Shown: positions 1 to 8,796 of the stretch, one piece after another
How positions within the stretch are numbered: position 1 is the first letter of the stretch
Layout: every line of letters begins with the position of its first letter
NCBI GenBank assembly: GCA_947496175.1
Contig: CANMBU010000001.1
Span: 248,001-312,000, forward strand
Direction: 5' to 3'
Length of the DNA stretch: 64,000 nucleotides
Source of the DNA: an uncultured Roseovarius sp.
GTDB lineage: Bacteria; Pseudomonadota; Alphaproteobacteria; Rhodobacterales; Rhodobacteraceae
Made by a program: the position numbers and the translations under genes
The notes under the pieces: model-generated
The model's input: only the letters and a program-made list of their open reading frames with translations
Told to the model about the DNA's origin: nothing
Database searches by the model: none

Positions 1-103
1 CCTCTTCTTGCCCGATAAAATCAGACAGCATCTGGGGCCGCAAAGCGCGGTCGGTATCCTCTGGCAAAGGGTCAGGACGCAAGGTTGGATCAGGGTCGCT
101 CAT
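1..103 (-). CDS. ruvB: Holliday junction helicase RuvB, N-terminal fragment
   Basis: Only the first 34 codons lie in the window; the gene continues past the left edge. The ATG is the complement of 101-103. The translated start has an acidic proline-rich leader followed by [14 protein letters not shown], which matches the segment preceding the AAA+ core in RuvB proteins. RuvB is the hexameric ATPase motor that drives branch migration with RuvA. It follows ruvC and ruvA on the same strand, 73 bp after the ruvA stop, so it is the last of the three visible ruv genes. No ATPase motif falls inside the fragment; the call rests on this leader and on gene order. Confidence 0.9.
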   Translation of the reverse strand, partial: MSDPDPTLRPDPLPEDTDRALRPQMLSDFIGQEE

Positions 104-176
104 ATCCAGCGCTCCTTAAACCCTGTCGGGCTTTCGACGCGAAGAAGACCGTGAGGTCTGATGAACGTCACTTCTC

Positions 177-848
177 TCATGACTTCGGCGCCAAAAGCTT
201 CAACGCCGCCCGGATAAGCGCCGGTGTGTCGCTCTCGCCGTCACCAGCCGCCTGCGCGACAGCGGCCGCTGCGTCCCCCGGTGCATACCCAAGATTGGTC
301 AAGGCCGAGAGCGCCTCGGCTTGCGCTGCCGAATTGCCCACAGAAACGGTGACGGATGGCGCGATCTCGGCCTCAATCACCGCATCAGCATCCGCTTCAG
401 GCGTGGGGCCCGCACGCACCGCATGTGTTGAGCCCATAGCCATCACCTCTGGGGCCTTGTCTTTTAGTTCATGCACCACACGCTGTGCCGTCTTGGGGCC
501 AATCCCCTTGGCCGCCTTAATGGACCCCACATCGCCCAGCGCGATGGCGCGGCCTACGCCTTCAGGTCCCAGTGTGCCAAGAATGGCCATAGACGCCTTC
601 GCCCCAACGCCCTGTACGCTCATCAAAAGCCGGTGCCACTCTTTCTCGGCCAGCGTGGTAAAGCCGAAAAGTTGCAACAGGTCTTCCCGTACCAATAGAT
701 CGGTGTAAAGCGCGGTATGTTCACCAACGCCAGGTAACGCCGCGAGCGTGCGGTCCGAACAATATACAAGATACCCTACCCCACCTACATCAATCAGCAC
801 ATGATCAGCAGCACGATAATCTATCCGCCCAGCCAGCCGCCCGATCAT
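177..848 (-). CDS. ruvA: Holliday junction branch-migration protein RuvA
   Basis: A 223-residue protein of normal RuvA length. RuvA tetramers bind four-way junctions and load RuvB rings. An N-terminal OB-fold starts with [11 protein letters not shown]. Two helix-hairpin-helix motifs are visible: SVQGVGAK near residues 77-84 and [10 protein letters not shown] near 112-121. The C-terminal RuvB-contact domain starts near 175 after an acidic alanine-rich linker. A longer open frame extends 17 codons upstream, but the ATG at 848 gives the family-typical start and overlaps the ruvC stop by three bases, indicating translational coupling in a ruvC-ruvA-ruvB operon. Confidence 0.97.
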   Translation of the reverse strand: MIGRLAGRIDYRAADHVLIDVGGVGYLVYCSDRTLAALPGVGEHTALYTDLLVREDLLQLFGFTTLAEKEWHRLLMSVQGVGAKASMAILGTLGPEGVGRAIALGDVGSIKAAKGIGPKTAQRVVHELKDKAPEVMAMGSTHAVRAGPTPEADADAVIEAEIAPSVTVSVGNSAAQAEALSALTNLGYAPGDAAAAVAQAAGDGESDTPALIRAALKLLAPKS

Positions 849-1339
849 GCGCGTCGCCTCACCGCACCAAGAGGCGCAGTCCCATGATGCGCATGGCAAA
901 TCGCAATCGCCAGCGCGTCAGCAGCATCAGGTCCCGCAAGATCAGCACCCGGCAACTGAACCCGCACCATATGCGCCACCTGATCTTTGGCGGCATGGCC
1001 CACGCCCACAACGGTCTTTTTCACCGTGTTGGGCGCGTATTCTCCAACTGACAGACCAAACTGCGCCGGCACCAGCATAGCGATGCCCCGCGCCTGACCC
1101 AGTTTGAGCGTGCCCGCCCCATCCTTGTTCACAAATGTCTGCTCCACAGCAGCGGTTTGCGGTGCGTAAGCCGAAAAAATCGCACTGAGTTGTTCATGCA
1201 GTGACAAAAGCCGCTCAGAAAGATCAACATTCGGTGTCTTACACACGCCATTGGCCACGTGGCTGATCCGGCTGCCCTCTGTGTCGATCACGCCCCAGCC
1301 CAGATTGCGCAACCCGGGATCAATGCCGATGACCCTCAT
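845..1339 (-). CDS. ruvC: Holliday junction resolvase RuvC
   Basis: A 164-residue endonuclease that resolves junctions processed by RuvAB. The acidic catalytic residues are in place: Asp7 in VIGIDPGLR, Glu66 in AAVEQTF, and Asp138/Asp141 in GPDAADALA. Lys107/Lys108 fall in the conserved basic segment. The chosen ATG at 1339 gives the canonical N-terminus; the frame is open 36 codons further upstream, but those residues do not look like RuvC. It is the first gene of the ruvCAB operon, whose promoter should lie in 1340-1641. Confidence 0.97.
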   Translation of the reverse strand: MRVIGIDPGLRNLGWGVIDTEGSRISHVANGVCKTPNVDLSERLLSLHEQLSAIFSAYAPQTAAVEQTFVNKDGAGTLKLGQARGIAMLVPAQFGLSVGEYAPNTVKKTVVGVGHAAKDQVAHMVRVQLPGADLAGPDAADALAIAICHAHHGTAPLGAVRRRA

Positions 1340-1641
1340 TTCTCTGCCCGTTCTTGTTGTTTGTTCTGCGTTAGCACGAAACGGGAACAAAGACCAAGAA
1401 GTAATACACACAGCCTGGCAAGCGGCTTTGACAAAAACGCTATGCACAATGCGTCGAAAAACAGCTTTCAGGATTTCGCAAACTATAAAAAGATTACCAT
1501 TTTACATAAGTTTACGCAGAATCCACCTATGCAAGAGCTGCATATTGACTATGCAAAAAACGCCCCTTGTTGGCGCGCATGTCCAAGACTATTTCGCCGT
1601 GATCACAACGCATCATGCGTCTCAACAAAAGGACCATAACA
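1340..1641. other. Intergenic region between divergent ruvC and the DUF1127 gene
   Basis: About 300 bp without a convincing gene. It is AT-richer than its surroundings, particularly 1470-1570, as expected for a region with two divergent promoters. I could not assign a -35/-10 pair or a recognisable operator with confidence. Open frames here lack family resemblance and a ribosome-binding site. Confidence 0.4.
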
Positions 1642-1836
1642 ATGGCTGTCATCGACACAACCACCGTGGCCGGCGGCAAGGGCAACGTCCTTAGCCGTTC
1701 GGTTCAAAACATCATCGCGCAGTTCAATGCGTGGAATGACGCTCGGATTACACGCAGCGCCCTTTCGCGTTTGTCGGATCGCGAGTTGGAGGATATTGGG
1801 CTTAGCCGCGCGGAAATCGACACGATTACCGGTTAA
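1642..1836 (+). CDS. DUF1127 domain small protein
   Basis: A 64-residue protein ending in the DUF1127 signature: NAWNDARITR, then LSRLSDRELEDIGLSRAEID. The upstream in-frame ATG at 1615 is less likely, because AAGGA sits 8 bases before the ATG at 1642. DUF1127 proteins in alphaproteobacteria are small, often stress-induced and in several cases RNA-binding; in Rhodobacter such genes are linked with small RNAs. No sRNA is seen here: the gene is followed by a strong terminator about 50 bp downstream, so it looks monocistronic. The RNA-binding role is extrapolated from the family. Confidence 0.85.
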   Translation: MAVIDTTTVAGGKGNVLSRSVQNIIAQFNAWNDARITRSALSRLSDRELEDIGLSRAEIDTITG

Positions 1837-1888
1837 GACCTTCCTATAAAGCATGCGCTTCCAGCACGTGTTTTTAGGATAAAAAGAA

Positions 1889-1920
1889 GCCCTGCACGCG
1901 GACCAACGTGCAGGGCTTTT
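1889..1920 (+). terminator. Rho-independent terminator of the DUF1127 gene
   Basis: A perfect 10-bp stem, GCCCTGCACG (1889-1898) with CGTGCAGGGC (1907-1916), an 8-base loop and TTTT directly after. It lies 53 bp past the DUF1127 stop. Confidence 0.9.
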
Positions 1921-1971
1921 CTTTGACTTCAAGGGGCGACGCTGTCGCGCTGGAGGGACCCCTGAACTCCT

Positions 1972-2319
1972 TTAGTTGAACAAAACGTGCAACTGCTTGG
2001 CAATTTCCAAAGTGATTGGATCGCTTTGCATCGCAAATGCACCGGCTTGTTCCATGATCGTGCCTTGGTTCAGCGCATCAACGCGCTGATCGTAAACTGT
2101 GGTGCCCAGATGGGCCATAATCATTCCTTTGAACAGGAAGAAACCTACCACCAAGAAGGCCAGCCCACGAACCGAAAACCCGGTGCGGCGGCGCTTGGGG
2201 CGAAAAACAATGAGACCTTCACGTGTAACACGTGCGGAGTATCCGCCAGCCATACGTGCTTTCTTGCGGTCAATCTTCCGCAGGCGCTCATCGAAACTTG
2301 TAAAACCGTCAGCCGTCAT
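1972..2319 (-). CDS. Single-pass membrane protein of unknown function
   Basis: Hypothetical protein of 115 residues. The start at 2319 is chosen because AGGA (complement of 2327-2330) lies 7 bases upstream. An open frame reaches a GTG at 2430 inside prmA, without a clear ribosome-binding site. The N-terminal third is charged (FDERLRKIDRKKARMAGGY). A basic RPKRRR stretch precedes one hydrophobic segment, GLAFLVVGFFLFKGMIM, which would place the N-terminus in the cytoplasm. The C-terminal 40 residues would be periplasmic. It follows prmA on the same strand. No family recognised with certainty. Confidence 0.65.
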   Translation of the reverse strand: MTADGFTSFDERLRKIDRKKARMAGGYSARVTREGLIVFRPKRRRTGFSVRGLAFLVVGFFLFKGMIMAHLGTTVYDQRVDALNQGTIMEQAGAFAMQSDPITLEIAKQLHVLFN

Positions 2320-2422
2320 AACAACGTCCTTATATTCGTCCTTAAACCCTGACCTGACGCTAGGTACGAATTGTGGCGAAAATGGGGCGCCTGCCTTATT
2401 TGCGCTGTTTTTTCTTTGTTTT

Positions 2423-3298
2423 TCAGACACTTTTGCGGAGCATTAGTGACGACCAGTCACCAATCACTATGGTCTCGACAACACTGTTTCCGCAGGCGGT
2501 ATAAACATCGGCGATCTCTTGCCGTTGCTCATTCAGGATACCGGACAGAATCACATTTCCCTGTGGTGAAAGTGCCTGAGTGATTCTGGGGCAGAGGCCA
2601 ATCAGCGGTCCTTTGAGGATATTTGCGAAAATCAAATCGAATGGAGCGGCCTTGAGGATGTCTTCATGTTCCAGTCCCTCGGCCTCCAGACATAAGACAT
2701 GCCCGGCCAGCCCGTTCGCGGCCACATTTGCTTCTGCCACCTCGACTGCCACAGCATCAATGTCACTGGCCAGCACACGCGCTTGCGGCCACACTCGCGC
2801 CGCCGCCATCGCCAGAACGGCTGTGCCGCACCCTAGATCCAAAACGCTTGTCGGCTGAGCACCTCCAACAATCGCGGCTTCCAGCAATTGCAGGCACCCT
2901 TGCGTCGTACCATGATGGCCCGTGCCAAAGGCCATGGAGGCCTCAATCAAGAGAGGTTCACACCCTTCGGGCACTTTGTCTGCATCATGGCTGCCATAGA
3001 CAAAGAAGCGCCCCGCCTCGACCGGTGTCAGCTCTCGCTTGACCTTGGCCACCCAATCCACCTCGGGCAACTCGGAGACGACAAAATCCTTCGCACCATG
3101 CAAAGCCGCCAAAAGCGCAAGCCCTGCCGCGTCAGGCGCACCCTGGAAATATCCGCCCACTTCCCACAGGCCCGATCCGTCTTCCAGCTCAAAGACGCCA
3201 ACCCCCGTCGGTTCCGGCGTCAGTGCTTCCATCGCCGCACCAAGAGCTTCGGCTTTGTCTTTTCCGGCAAGCGTGGTGAGGGCTGTGAATGTCGGCAT
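2423..3298 (-). CDS. prmA: Ribosomal protein L11 methyltransferase
   Basis: A 291-residue class I SAM-dependent methyltransferase that trimethylates ribosomal protein L11. The PrmA hallmark FGTGHHGTT is at residues 124-132, motif I LDLGCGTAVLA begins at 153, and the NILKGPL segment (FANILKG, near 225) corresponds to the catalytic N-[IL] region. Length and domain order, with a small N-terminal L11-recognition domain before the Rossmann fold, match PrmA. It is followed on the same strand by the small membrane-protein gene. Confidence 0.95.
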   Translation of the reverse strand: MPTFTALTTLAGKDKAEALGAAMEALTPEPTGVGVFELEDGSGLWEVGGYFQGAPDAAGLALLAALHGAKDFVVSELPEVDWVAKVKRELTPVEAGRFFVYGSHDADKVPEGCEPLLIEASMAFGTGHHGTTQGCLQLLEAAIVGGAQPTSVLDLGCGTAVLAMAAARVWPQARVLASDIDAVAVEVAEANVAANGLAGHVLCLEAEGLEHEDILKAAPFDLIFANILKGPLIGLCPRITQALSPQGNVILSGILNEQRQEIADVYTACGNSVVETIVIGDWSSLMLRKSV

Positions 3299-3322
3299 GT
3301 CTGATGACCCTGTCTGAAGGAT

Positions 3323-4555
3323 TTATTCTGCCACCGCAGGGACGCGGCGCGTCAGGATCGTCTCATAGCCCGGTTCGGGGTGGCGGGGAATAAGCAATGC
3401 CAGAAGAAACGACACCGAGGCCATGCACGCCGCCAGCACAAAGACAGCCGCAGGTGAGACCAGCCACAAGTATCCCAAAGCCGCAGGCAGAAACACGGCC
3501 GCGATGTGGTTGATGGTAAAGGCCACGGCGGCTGTGGGCGCGATATCTCCGGGATCGGCAATTTTCTGAAAATAGGTCTTCAGCGCCAGTGCCAGAGCAA
3601 AGAGCAAATGGTCCACCACGTAGAGCACCATCGCCAGCAAAACGCCCCAGCCAAAGAAGTAAAGCCCGCCATAGAGCAAAAAGACCAGCGCCAGACCTGC
3701 ATATTCAAAGAGCAGCGTCGCGCGCTCACCAAAGACATGCACCGCCCGGCCCATGAGCGGCGCAAAGATCATGTTGGCCACAAGGTTGATCATGTAAAGC
3801 GCTGTGACCTCATGCACCTCAAAGCCGAACTTTTCGACCATCATGAACCCGGCAAAGACGATAAAGATCTGCCGCCGCGCGCCCGACATGAATTGCAGCG
3901 CATAATAAAGCCAATACCGGCGGCGCAGGATCATCTTCTTCACCTGCGGATTGGGGGTCTCAAACTGCGGGAAGGCCACCATGCAATAAAGCGCAATCAG
4001 AACAGTCGCCCCACCGGCCAGCATATAGACGGTGTTATAGCTCAGATCGAGCGTCTCCCAGGTCATGACAATCAGCACATAGGCCACCAGCGTCGCAGCA
4101 GACCCCGCCGAGACCAGCCAGCCCAGCATCTGCGGCGCGCGGTGTTTGGGCAGCCATTGCAGTTGAAGCGACTGATTCACCGTCTCGTAATAGTGAAAGC
4201 CGATCGAGCTGAGCATCGTGATCGTAAGGATTCCGCCCATGGTGGGAAACCACGCGGTAATCGCCGTGGCCACACCCAAGAGAACCAAAGACACCAGAGC
4301 CAGCGTCTGTTCACGCATGAAGATGATGATGGCAATCACGCCAATGGCGAAAAACCCCGGGATCTCCCGCACCGTATGCAACCAGCCAATGTCAGAGCCG
4401 TCAAAATCCGCGGCCTCAATGACAAAGTTGTTGATGAGCGCCATCCACGTGGAAAACGCCAACGGCATCGCCGCCGCCATGAGAAAGAGCAAAACCACCG
4501 GCCGCCGCCATTTCGGCAACAGGTGCGCGTCATCAAGGGGAAAGGTGGTGCTCAT
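3323..4555 (-). CDS. MFS transporter
   Basis: A 410-residue polytopic protein with about 12 hydrophobic segments and a basic loop near the middle (MILRRRYWLYY, residues 205-215). That arrangement is typical of 6+6 helix major facilitator carriers. The start ATG at 4555 is followed by a short cytosolic leader, HLLPKWRRPVV, before helix 1. No substrate-specific motif is recognised, so function is limited to inner-membrane secondary transport. It lies 24 bp upstream of prmA on the same strand and may share a transcript. The opposite strand has a long open frame that I treat as a shadow. Confidence 0.8.
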   Translation of the reverse strand: MSTTFPLDDAHLLPKWRRPVVLLFLMAAAMPLAFSTWMALINNFVIEAADFDGSDIGWLHTVREIPGFFAIGVIAIIIFMREQTLALVSLVLLGVATAITAWFPTMGGILTITMLSSIGFHYYETVNQSLQLQWLPKHRAPQMLGWLVSAGSAATLVAYVLIVMTWETLDLSYNTVYMLAGGATVLIALYCMVAFPQFETPNPQVKKMILRRRYWLYYALQFMSGARRQIFIVFAGFMMVEKFGFEVHEVTALYMINLVANMIFAPLMGRAVHVFGERATLLFEYAGLALVFLLYGGLYFFGWGVLLAMVLYVVDHLLFALALALKTYFQKIADPGDIAPTAAVAFTINHIAAVFLPAALGYLWLVSPAAVFVLAACMASVSFLLALLIPRHPEPGYETILTRRVPAVAE

Positions 4556-4736
4556 GGGTAAGCCTTACGCCGATTGCCCGGTTTTGACCATGGGCCAGGA
4601 CGCAGAGCAGGTGTGCGAAAATCGCAAAAGTCATTGGCAAAGCTGTCTTGTTTACGCGCCGAGGTCGAAGTGAATTTACACCAAGCCGCGCCTTGGGGGC
4701 GTTGAACACATTATCCGCAAAACACCCTGCCCAACC

Positions 4737-6938
4737 TCAATAAAAACTCTGCGGATCAATATCTACGGCCAGCCGGAACTGCGCCGACCCCTTCACCGGC
4801 GCCACCCATTTCGCCAAAGCAGGCTGTAACGCCGCCCCCTTGGGCGCTTTGACCAAAAGCCGCACACGGTGCCGTCCGCGCACCCGCGCAATGGGTGCGG
4901 GCGCCGGGCCAAAGACCTGCCCCCCTGCTGCGCGAATGGCGCCGTCATTGCGCGCGAGCAAATTGCCGATATCAAACGCCTCCTGCATATCGGTCGAAGA
5001 CAGGATAATCCCCGCCATACGCCCAAAGGGCGGCACGCCTGCCTGATTACGCTCGGCGGCCTCGGCGCGCCAGAACCCCTCTTCATCTCCCGACAGGATT
5101 GCCCGAATGACCGGATGCTCCGGCTGGAACGTCTGCAACAGCGCCTGACCGGGCTTTTCCGCGCGCCCTGCACGCCCCGCCACCTGCCGCATCAGCTGAA
5201 ACGTCCGCTCCGCCGCGCGCAGGTCAGAGCCCTGCATTCCCAGATCGGCATCGATCACACCCACAAGCGTGAGGTTGGGAAAGTTATGGCCCTTCGCAAC
5301 CAGTTGCGTGCCAATGATAATATCCGCGGCACCCTCTGCAATCTCGGCAATCTGTGCTTTGAGTGCCCGAGCCGATCCAAACATGTCTGAGCTGAGCGTG
5401 GCGATCCGCGCGTCCGGGAAAAGCGCCTCGGCCTCCTCCGTCATCCGCTCAACACCCGGCCCCACAGCCGCCAACCGATCTTCGGCCTCGCAGGAGGGGC
5501 ACACGGACGGCATCGGCTTGGTCTCTCCACATTGGTGGCACATCAACCGTTTGAGAAACCGGTGCTCCACCATCCGCGCATCGCAATGATCGCAGCCCAC
5601 CTGATGACCGCAGGCCCGGCAGATTGTCACTGGCGCATAGCCGCGGCGGTTCAAAAACAAGAGCGCCTGTTCTCCCGCCTGCACCCGCGCTTCAACGGCT
5701 TTTTGCAATGTAGGTGAAATCCACCGGCTGGCGGGTAGGCGTTCAGTGCGCATATCAATCGCGCCGAGCTTGGGCATGACCGCCTCACCAAACCGCGTAT
5801 CAAGATCAAGCCGCGTGTATTTCCCCGCCTCGGCATTGGACCAGCTCTCAAGGCTGGGCGTGGCCGAGGCCAGCACCACCTGCGCATCACATAGGCTTCC
5901 GCGCAGCACAGCCATGTCACGCGCATTATAGAGCACCCCGTCTTCCTGCTTGTAGGACGTATCATGCTCTTCATCGACAACGATCAGGCCAAGATCTTGA
6001 AACGGCAGAAATAGCGCCGAGCGCGCACCGACAACCATCTGGCATTGCCCTTGCCCCACCATCTTCCAGATGCGGCGGCGTTCTGTCATGGTCACGCCCG
6101 AATGCCATTCGGCGGGCCGCACACCAAACCGCGCCTCGACGCGGTCAATGAACTCCGCCGTCAGGGCAATCTCGGGCAACAAAACCAAAGCCTGCCGTTT
6201 GCAGCGCAAGGTCTCGGCCACGGCTTCCAGATAGACCTCTGTTTTTCCCGATCCGGTCACACCCCGTAACAACGTTGTCTGAAAACGCGCGCCGCGCACA
6301 CCCGAGATCAAAGCCTGTGCAGCGGCAGTCTGATCAGGCGTCAGCGCAGCGCTTCCGCGATCCGGATCCAACGGCGGATAAGGCGCATCACGCGGCGTAT
6401 CTTCCTCCAGGACAGCCCCCTGTTTCACAAGGCCCTTCACGACAGAAGACGTTACACCGGCCAGATCGCTCAGCTCCTTGAGCGTAAAAGCCAACCCCCC
6501 GTATTCGCGCAGCGCCTCCAACACCTTTGTGCGCGCTTTGGTCTCGCGGTCCGGCGCGCGGTCTCCCAGCCGATACACTTTTTGCATCGAAGGCGGGTTG
6601 CTCAATCCTGGCGCGCGCGTGGCCAGCCGCAGCATTGCGGGCAAAGGCGTCAGCGTGTAGTCCGCCGCGCGTGTGAGAAAGCTCTGCATGTCCTCGCGCA
6701 TGGGTGCCACATCCAACACACGGATCATCGAGCGCACTTTCGAAAGATCATAATCCCCCTGCCCGGTGCCCCAAACCACGCCCAAAACCTTGCGCGGCCC
6801 AAGCGGCACCTCGACAAAGCTGCCCAGATGACAGCCGCCTTCGGGGGCTTTGTAATCGAGCGGACGTCCTAAAGGCTGCGTCGTCAAAACAGAGACAAGC
6901 GCGCCGGTATCAAAAAAACTGGGCGAAGGAGACGTCAC
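4737..6938 (-). CDS. priA: Primosomal replication helicase PriA
   Basis: A 733-residue DEAH-type helicase that restarts stalled replication forks. Visible parts are an N-terminal 3'-DNA-binding domain, Walker A GVTGSGKTE (226-234), motif II DEEH (322-325) and helicase motifs beyond. A double zinc-binding region near 445-480 has pairs such as CRACG, CDHC, CHQC and CPSC. The start is GTG at 6938; a later start would remove residues conserved in PriA. A GC-rich palindrome ends only 6 bp upstream and so forms the leader and the apparent AAGGG ribosome-binding site (see the repeat at 6944-6979). Confidence 0.96.
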   Translation of the reverse strand: MTSPSPSFFDTGALVSVLTTQPLGRPLDYKAPEGGCHLGSFVEVPLGPRKVLGVVWGTGQGDYDLSKVRSMIRVLDVAPMREDMQSFLTRAADYTLTPLPAMLRLATRAPGLSNPPSMQKVYRLGDRAPDRETKARTKVLEALREYGGLAFTLKELSDLAGVTSSVVKGLVKQGAVLEEDTPRDAPYPPLDPDRGSAALTPDQTAAAQALISGVRGARFQTTLLRGVTGSGKTEVYLEAVAETLRCKRQALVLLPEIALTAEFIDRVEARFGVRPAEWHSGVTMTERRRIWKMVGQGQCQMVVGARSALFLPFQDLGLIVVDEEHDTSYKQEDGVLYNARDMAVLRGSLCDAQVVLASATPSLESWSNAEAGKYTRLDLDTRFGEAVMPKLGAIDMRTERLPASRWISPTLQKAVEARVQAGEQALLFLNRRGYAPVTICRACGHQVGCDHCDARMVEHRFLKRLMCHQCGETKPMPSVCPSCEAEDRLAAVGPGVERMTEEAEALFPDARIATLSSDMFGSARALKAQIAEIAEGAADIIIGTQLVAKGHNFPNLTLVGVIDADLGMQGSDLRAAERTFQLMRQVAGRAGRAEKPGQALLQTFQPEHPVIRAILSGDEEGFWRAEAAERNQAGVPPFGRMAGIILSSTDMQEAFDIGNLLARNDGAIRAAGGQVFGPAPAPIARVRGRHRVRLLVKAPKGAALQPALAKWVAPVKGSAQFRLAVDIDPQSFY

Positions 6939-6943
6939 AGGAG

Positions 6944-6979
6944 GCCCTTGGCTAGGAGGTCCCGGATCACGTCCGGGAC
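6944..6979. repeat. GC-rich palindromic repeat in the priA leader
   Basis: GTCCCGGA (6959-6966) and TCCGGGAC (6972-6979) form a perfect 8-bp stem with a 5-base loop. The 16 bases 6950-6965 (GGCTAGGAGGTCCCGG) are the exact reverse complement of 21104-21119, and the same stem appears inside ileS at 20127-20147. This identifies a dispersed repeat family. It lies between priA (minus) and talC (plus). Confidence 0.8.
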
Positions 6980-7058
6980 AGGGGGGTTTCGGGCGCCCAC
7001 TCTATGAGGTAAAGCCAAAAGAGAAAAACCCAAACCCGCACCAAAAGGGCCGCTTGAG

Positions 7059-7712
7059 ATGAAATTTTTCGTAGATACCGCCGAAGTTGACGCCATTGCC
7101 GAACTCAATGAACTGGGCATGGTCGATGGGGTGACCACAAACCCCTCACTGATCATGAAATCGGGGCGCGATATTCTCGAAGTCACCAAAGAGATCGCAG
7201 ACATGGTCGACGGCCCTGTGAGTGCCGAAGTGGTGGCCACCGAGGCGGATGCAATGATCGCCGAAGGACGCAAGCTGGCCAAGATCGCGGACAACATCGC
7301 CGTCAAGGTGCCGCTTACATGGGATGGGCTCAAGGCGTGCAATGTGCTCACCAATGAGGGCAACATGGTCAATGTGACCTTATGTTTTTCCGCCAATCAG
7401 GCGCTTTTGGCCGCGAAGGCCGGGGCCACCTTCATCAGCCCCTTCATCGGACGGCTCGATGACATCAACCTCGATGGCATGGACCTCATCGCCGACATCC
7501 GCACGATCTATGACAATTACGGGTATGAAACCCAAATCCTCGCCGCCTCCATCCGCACCGTGAACCACGCCACCCAATCCGCCCTGATCGGCGCCGACGT
7601 CATGACCGCGCCACCCGATGTGATCAAGAAAATGGCGCTGCATCCACTGACCGATAAGGGACTTGATGCGTTCCTGAAAGATGCAGCCAGCGCGAATATC
7701 AAGATTGTTTGA
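7059..7712 (+). CDS. talC: Transaldolase / fructose-6-phosphate aldolase-like protein
   Basis: A 217-residue small (TalC/FSA-type) transaldolase. The barrel signature TTNPSL is at 26-31 and the Schiff-base lysine is Lys83 in [12 protein letters not shown]. Members either transfer dihydroxyacetone units between sugar phosphates in the non-oxidative pentose phosphate pathway or cleave fructose 6-phosphate; sequence inspection alone does not decide between them. Single gene transcribed away from priA, with a 364-bp non-coding stretch after it. Confidence 0.92.
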   Translation: MKFFVDTAEVDAIAELNELGMVDGVTTNPSLIMKSGRDILEVTKEIADMVDGPVSAEVVATEADAMIAEGRKLAKIADNIAVKVPLTWDGLKACNVLTNEGNMVNVTLCFSANQALLAAKAGATFISPFIGRLDDINLDGMDLIADIRTIYDNYGYETQILAASIRTVNHATQSALIGADVMTAPPDVIKKMALHPLTDKGLDAFLKDAASANIKIV

Positions 7713-8076
7713 AGGCGGTTTTGGTCTTTTGTCTATGACGGCTGTGCGGACTTTGCTGCCATAGCCAATTGGAGTGCGAAGACGCGCGATGGCCAGACCG
7801 CGGGGTGGCGACCTGCCATTGGTTCAGGTCACTTTATGGCAGCCAAGCCTGCAAATTCGCTGATCTCAACTCCCACGTGGACCAATCGCCAGCCCGAGGG
7901 GCGGTCTGGCGATCGCGCGGCAGCCTACGGCCTTGATTCCGCGCGAGCGGCGTCATTGTGGGCTCATACCTGACATTGCGCATTGCAAATCGTGCAAACC
8001 CGCAACAGGTAAAAACAGCGGCAGATAAAACTAGCGCCACAGGGTCCGGCTCTGCTAAAGAGAGCACAACAAAAAA
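7713..8076. other. Intergenic region between talC and the DUF484 gene
   Basis: 364 bp with no supported gene. It contains the inverted-repeat segment 7783-7919; no clear terminator follows talC. The long minus-strand open frame crossing this region is antisense to the DUF484 gene and has no ribosome-binding site or family resemblance. Confidence 0.5.
7783..7919. repeat. 137-bp segment bounded by 19-bp inverted repeats
   Basis: Arms at 7783-7801 and 7901-7919 match as inverted repeats at 18 of 19 positions (core GCGCGAT-GCCAGACCGC, differing at one base). Nested inside are GACCTG/CAGGTC (7810-7815, 7825-7830) and an alternative TGCCAT/ATGGCA pair (7814-7819, 7836-7841). It fills much of the talC-DUF484 intergenic space. 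No transposase frame is present. It could be a remnant or miniature inverted-repeat element, or a structured RNA. Confidence 0.6.
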
Positions 8077-8796
8077 ATGGGGCGTAACGTGAGCAGTCAG
8101 CCTGAAATGACCGAAGTCCTGCGCGAGAAGATCATCGCGCAGCCGAATGTAATCCTTGAAGATCAAGACCTTATGCGCGCACTCATCGCTGCGAATGAGC
8201 GGGCGATGGGCAACAACATTGTCGATCTGCGCGGCATCGCCATGGACCGGCTTGAGGCGCGGCTGGAACGGCTGGAAGACACCCATCGCAGCGTGATCGC
8301 CGCCGCCTATGAAAATCTCGCGGGCACCAATCAGGTGCACCGCGCCATTCTGCGTATGCTCGACCCGGTGGAGTTTGAAAACTTCCTGAAGGATCTTGGC
8401 GGCGATGTGGCCACCATTCTGCGCGTGGATTGCATCAAACTGGTGCTGGAGTCTGTCCAAAACGATGACGACCCGGCGGTCAAGCGTCTGGGAGATGTCC
8501 TCTCGGTCGAGGCCCCCGGTTTCATCGAGCAATATCTTGCAGTGGAACAGGGCCATCCCGTCCGGCAGGTCACCTTGCGACAAATTCAGCGTGGCGACCC
8601 GCGGGTCTACGGCCCGGAAGCGGAATTCATGCGCTCCGAGGCCTGTTTGCTCTTGGATTTCGGCGAAAATCGTTTGCCCGGCCTTCTGGTCATGGGCGCA
8701 GAGGACCCGCATCAGTTCAACCCGCAACAGGGCACCGATCTTTTGTCCTTCTTCGCAGGTATCTTTGAAAGAGCGATGCGCCGCTGGCTGTCATGA
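8077..8796 (+). CDS. DUF484 family protein (XerC neighbour)
   Basis: A 239-residue DUF484 protein. The N-terminal part has the family pattern of a short helix, an LxxPNVILEDQDLMRAL-like motif and a coiled-coil-prone stretch rich in Arg/Glu (MDRLEARLERLED). A GAF-like C-terminal domain follows. Function is unknown, but DUF484 genes are commonly found directly before xerC, as here, where the stop overlaps the xerC ATG. The start could also be the GTG at 8089 (MSSQPEM...); neither site has a decisive ribosome-binding sequence. Confidence 0.85.
   Translation: MGRNVSSQPEMTEVLREKIIAQPNVILEDQDLMRALIAANERAMGNNIVDLRGIAMDRLEARLERLEDTHRSVIAAAYENLAGTNQVHRAILRMLDPVEFENFLKDLGGDVATILRVDCIKLVLESVQNDDDPAVKRLGDVLSVEAPGFIEQYLAVEQGHPVRQVTLRQIQRGDPRVYGPEAEFMRSEACLLLDFGENRLPGLLVMGAEDPHQFNPQQGTDLLSFFAGIFERAMRRWLS

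Noticed and set aside
3506..4561. 351-codon open frame on the plus strand
   Set aside because: Antisense to the MFS gene; His/Arg-rich composition typical of the complement of hydrophobic codons.
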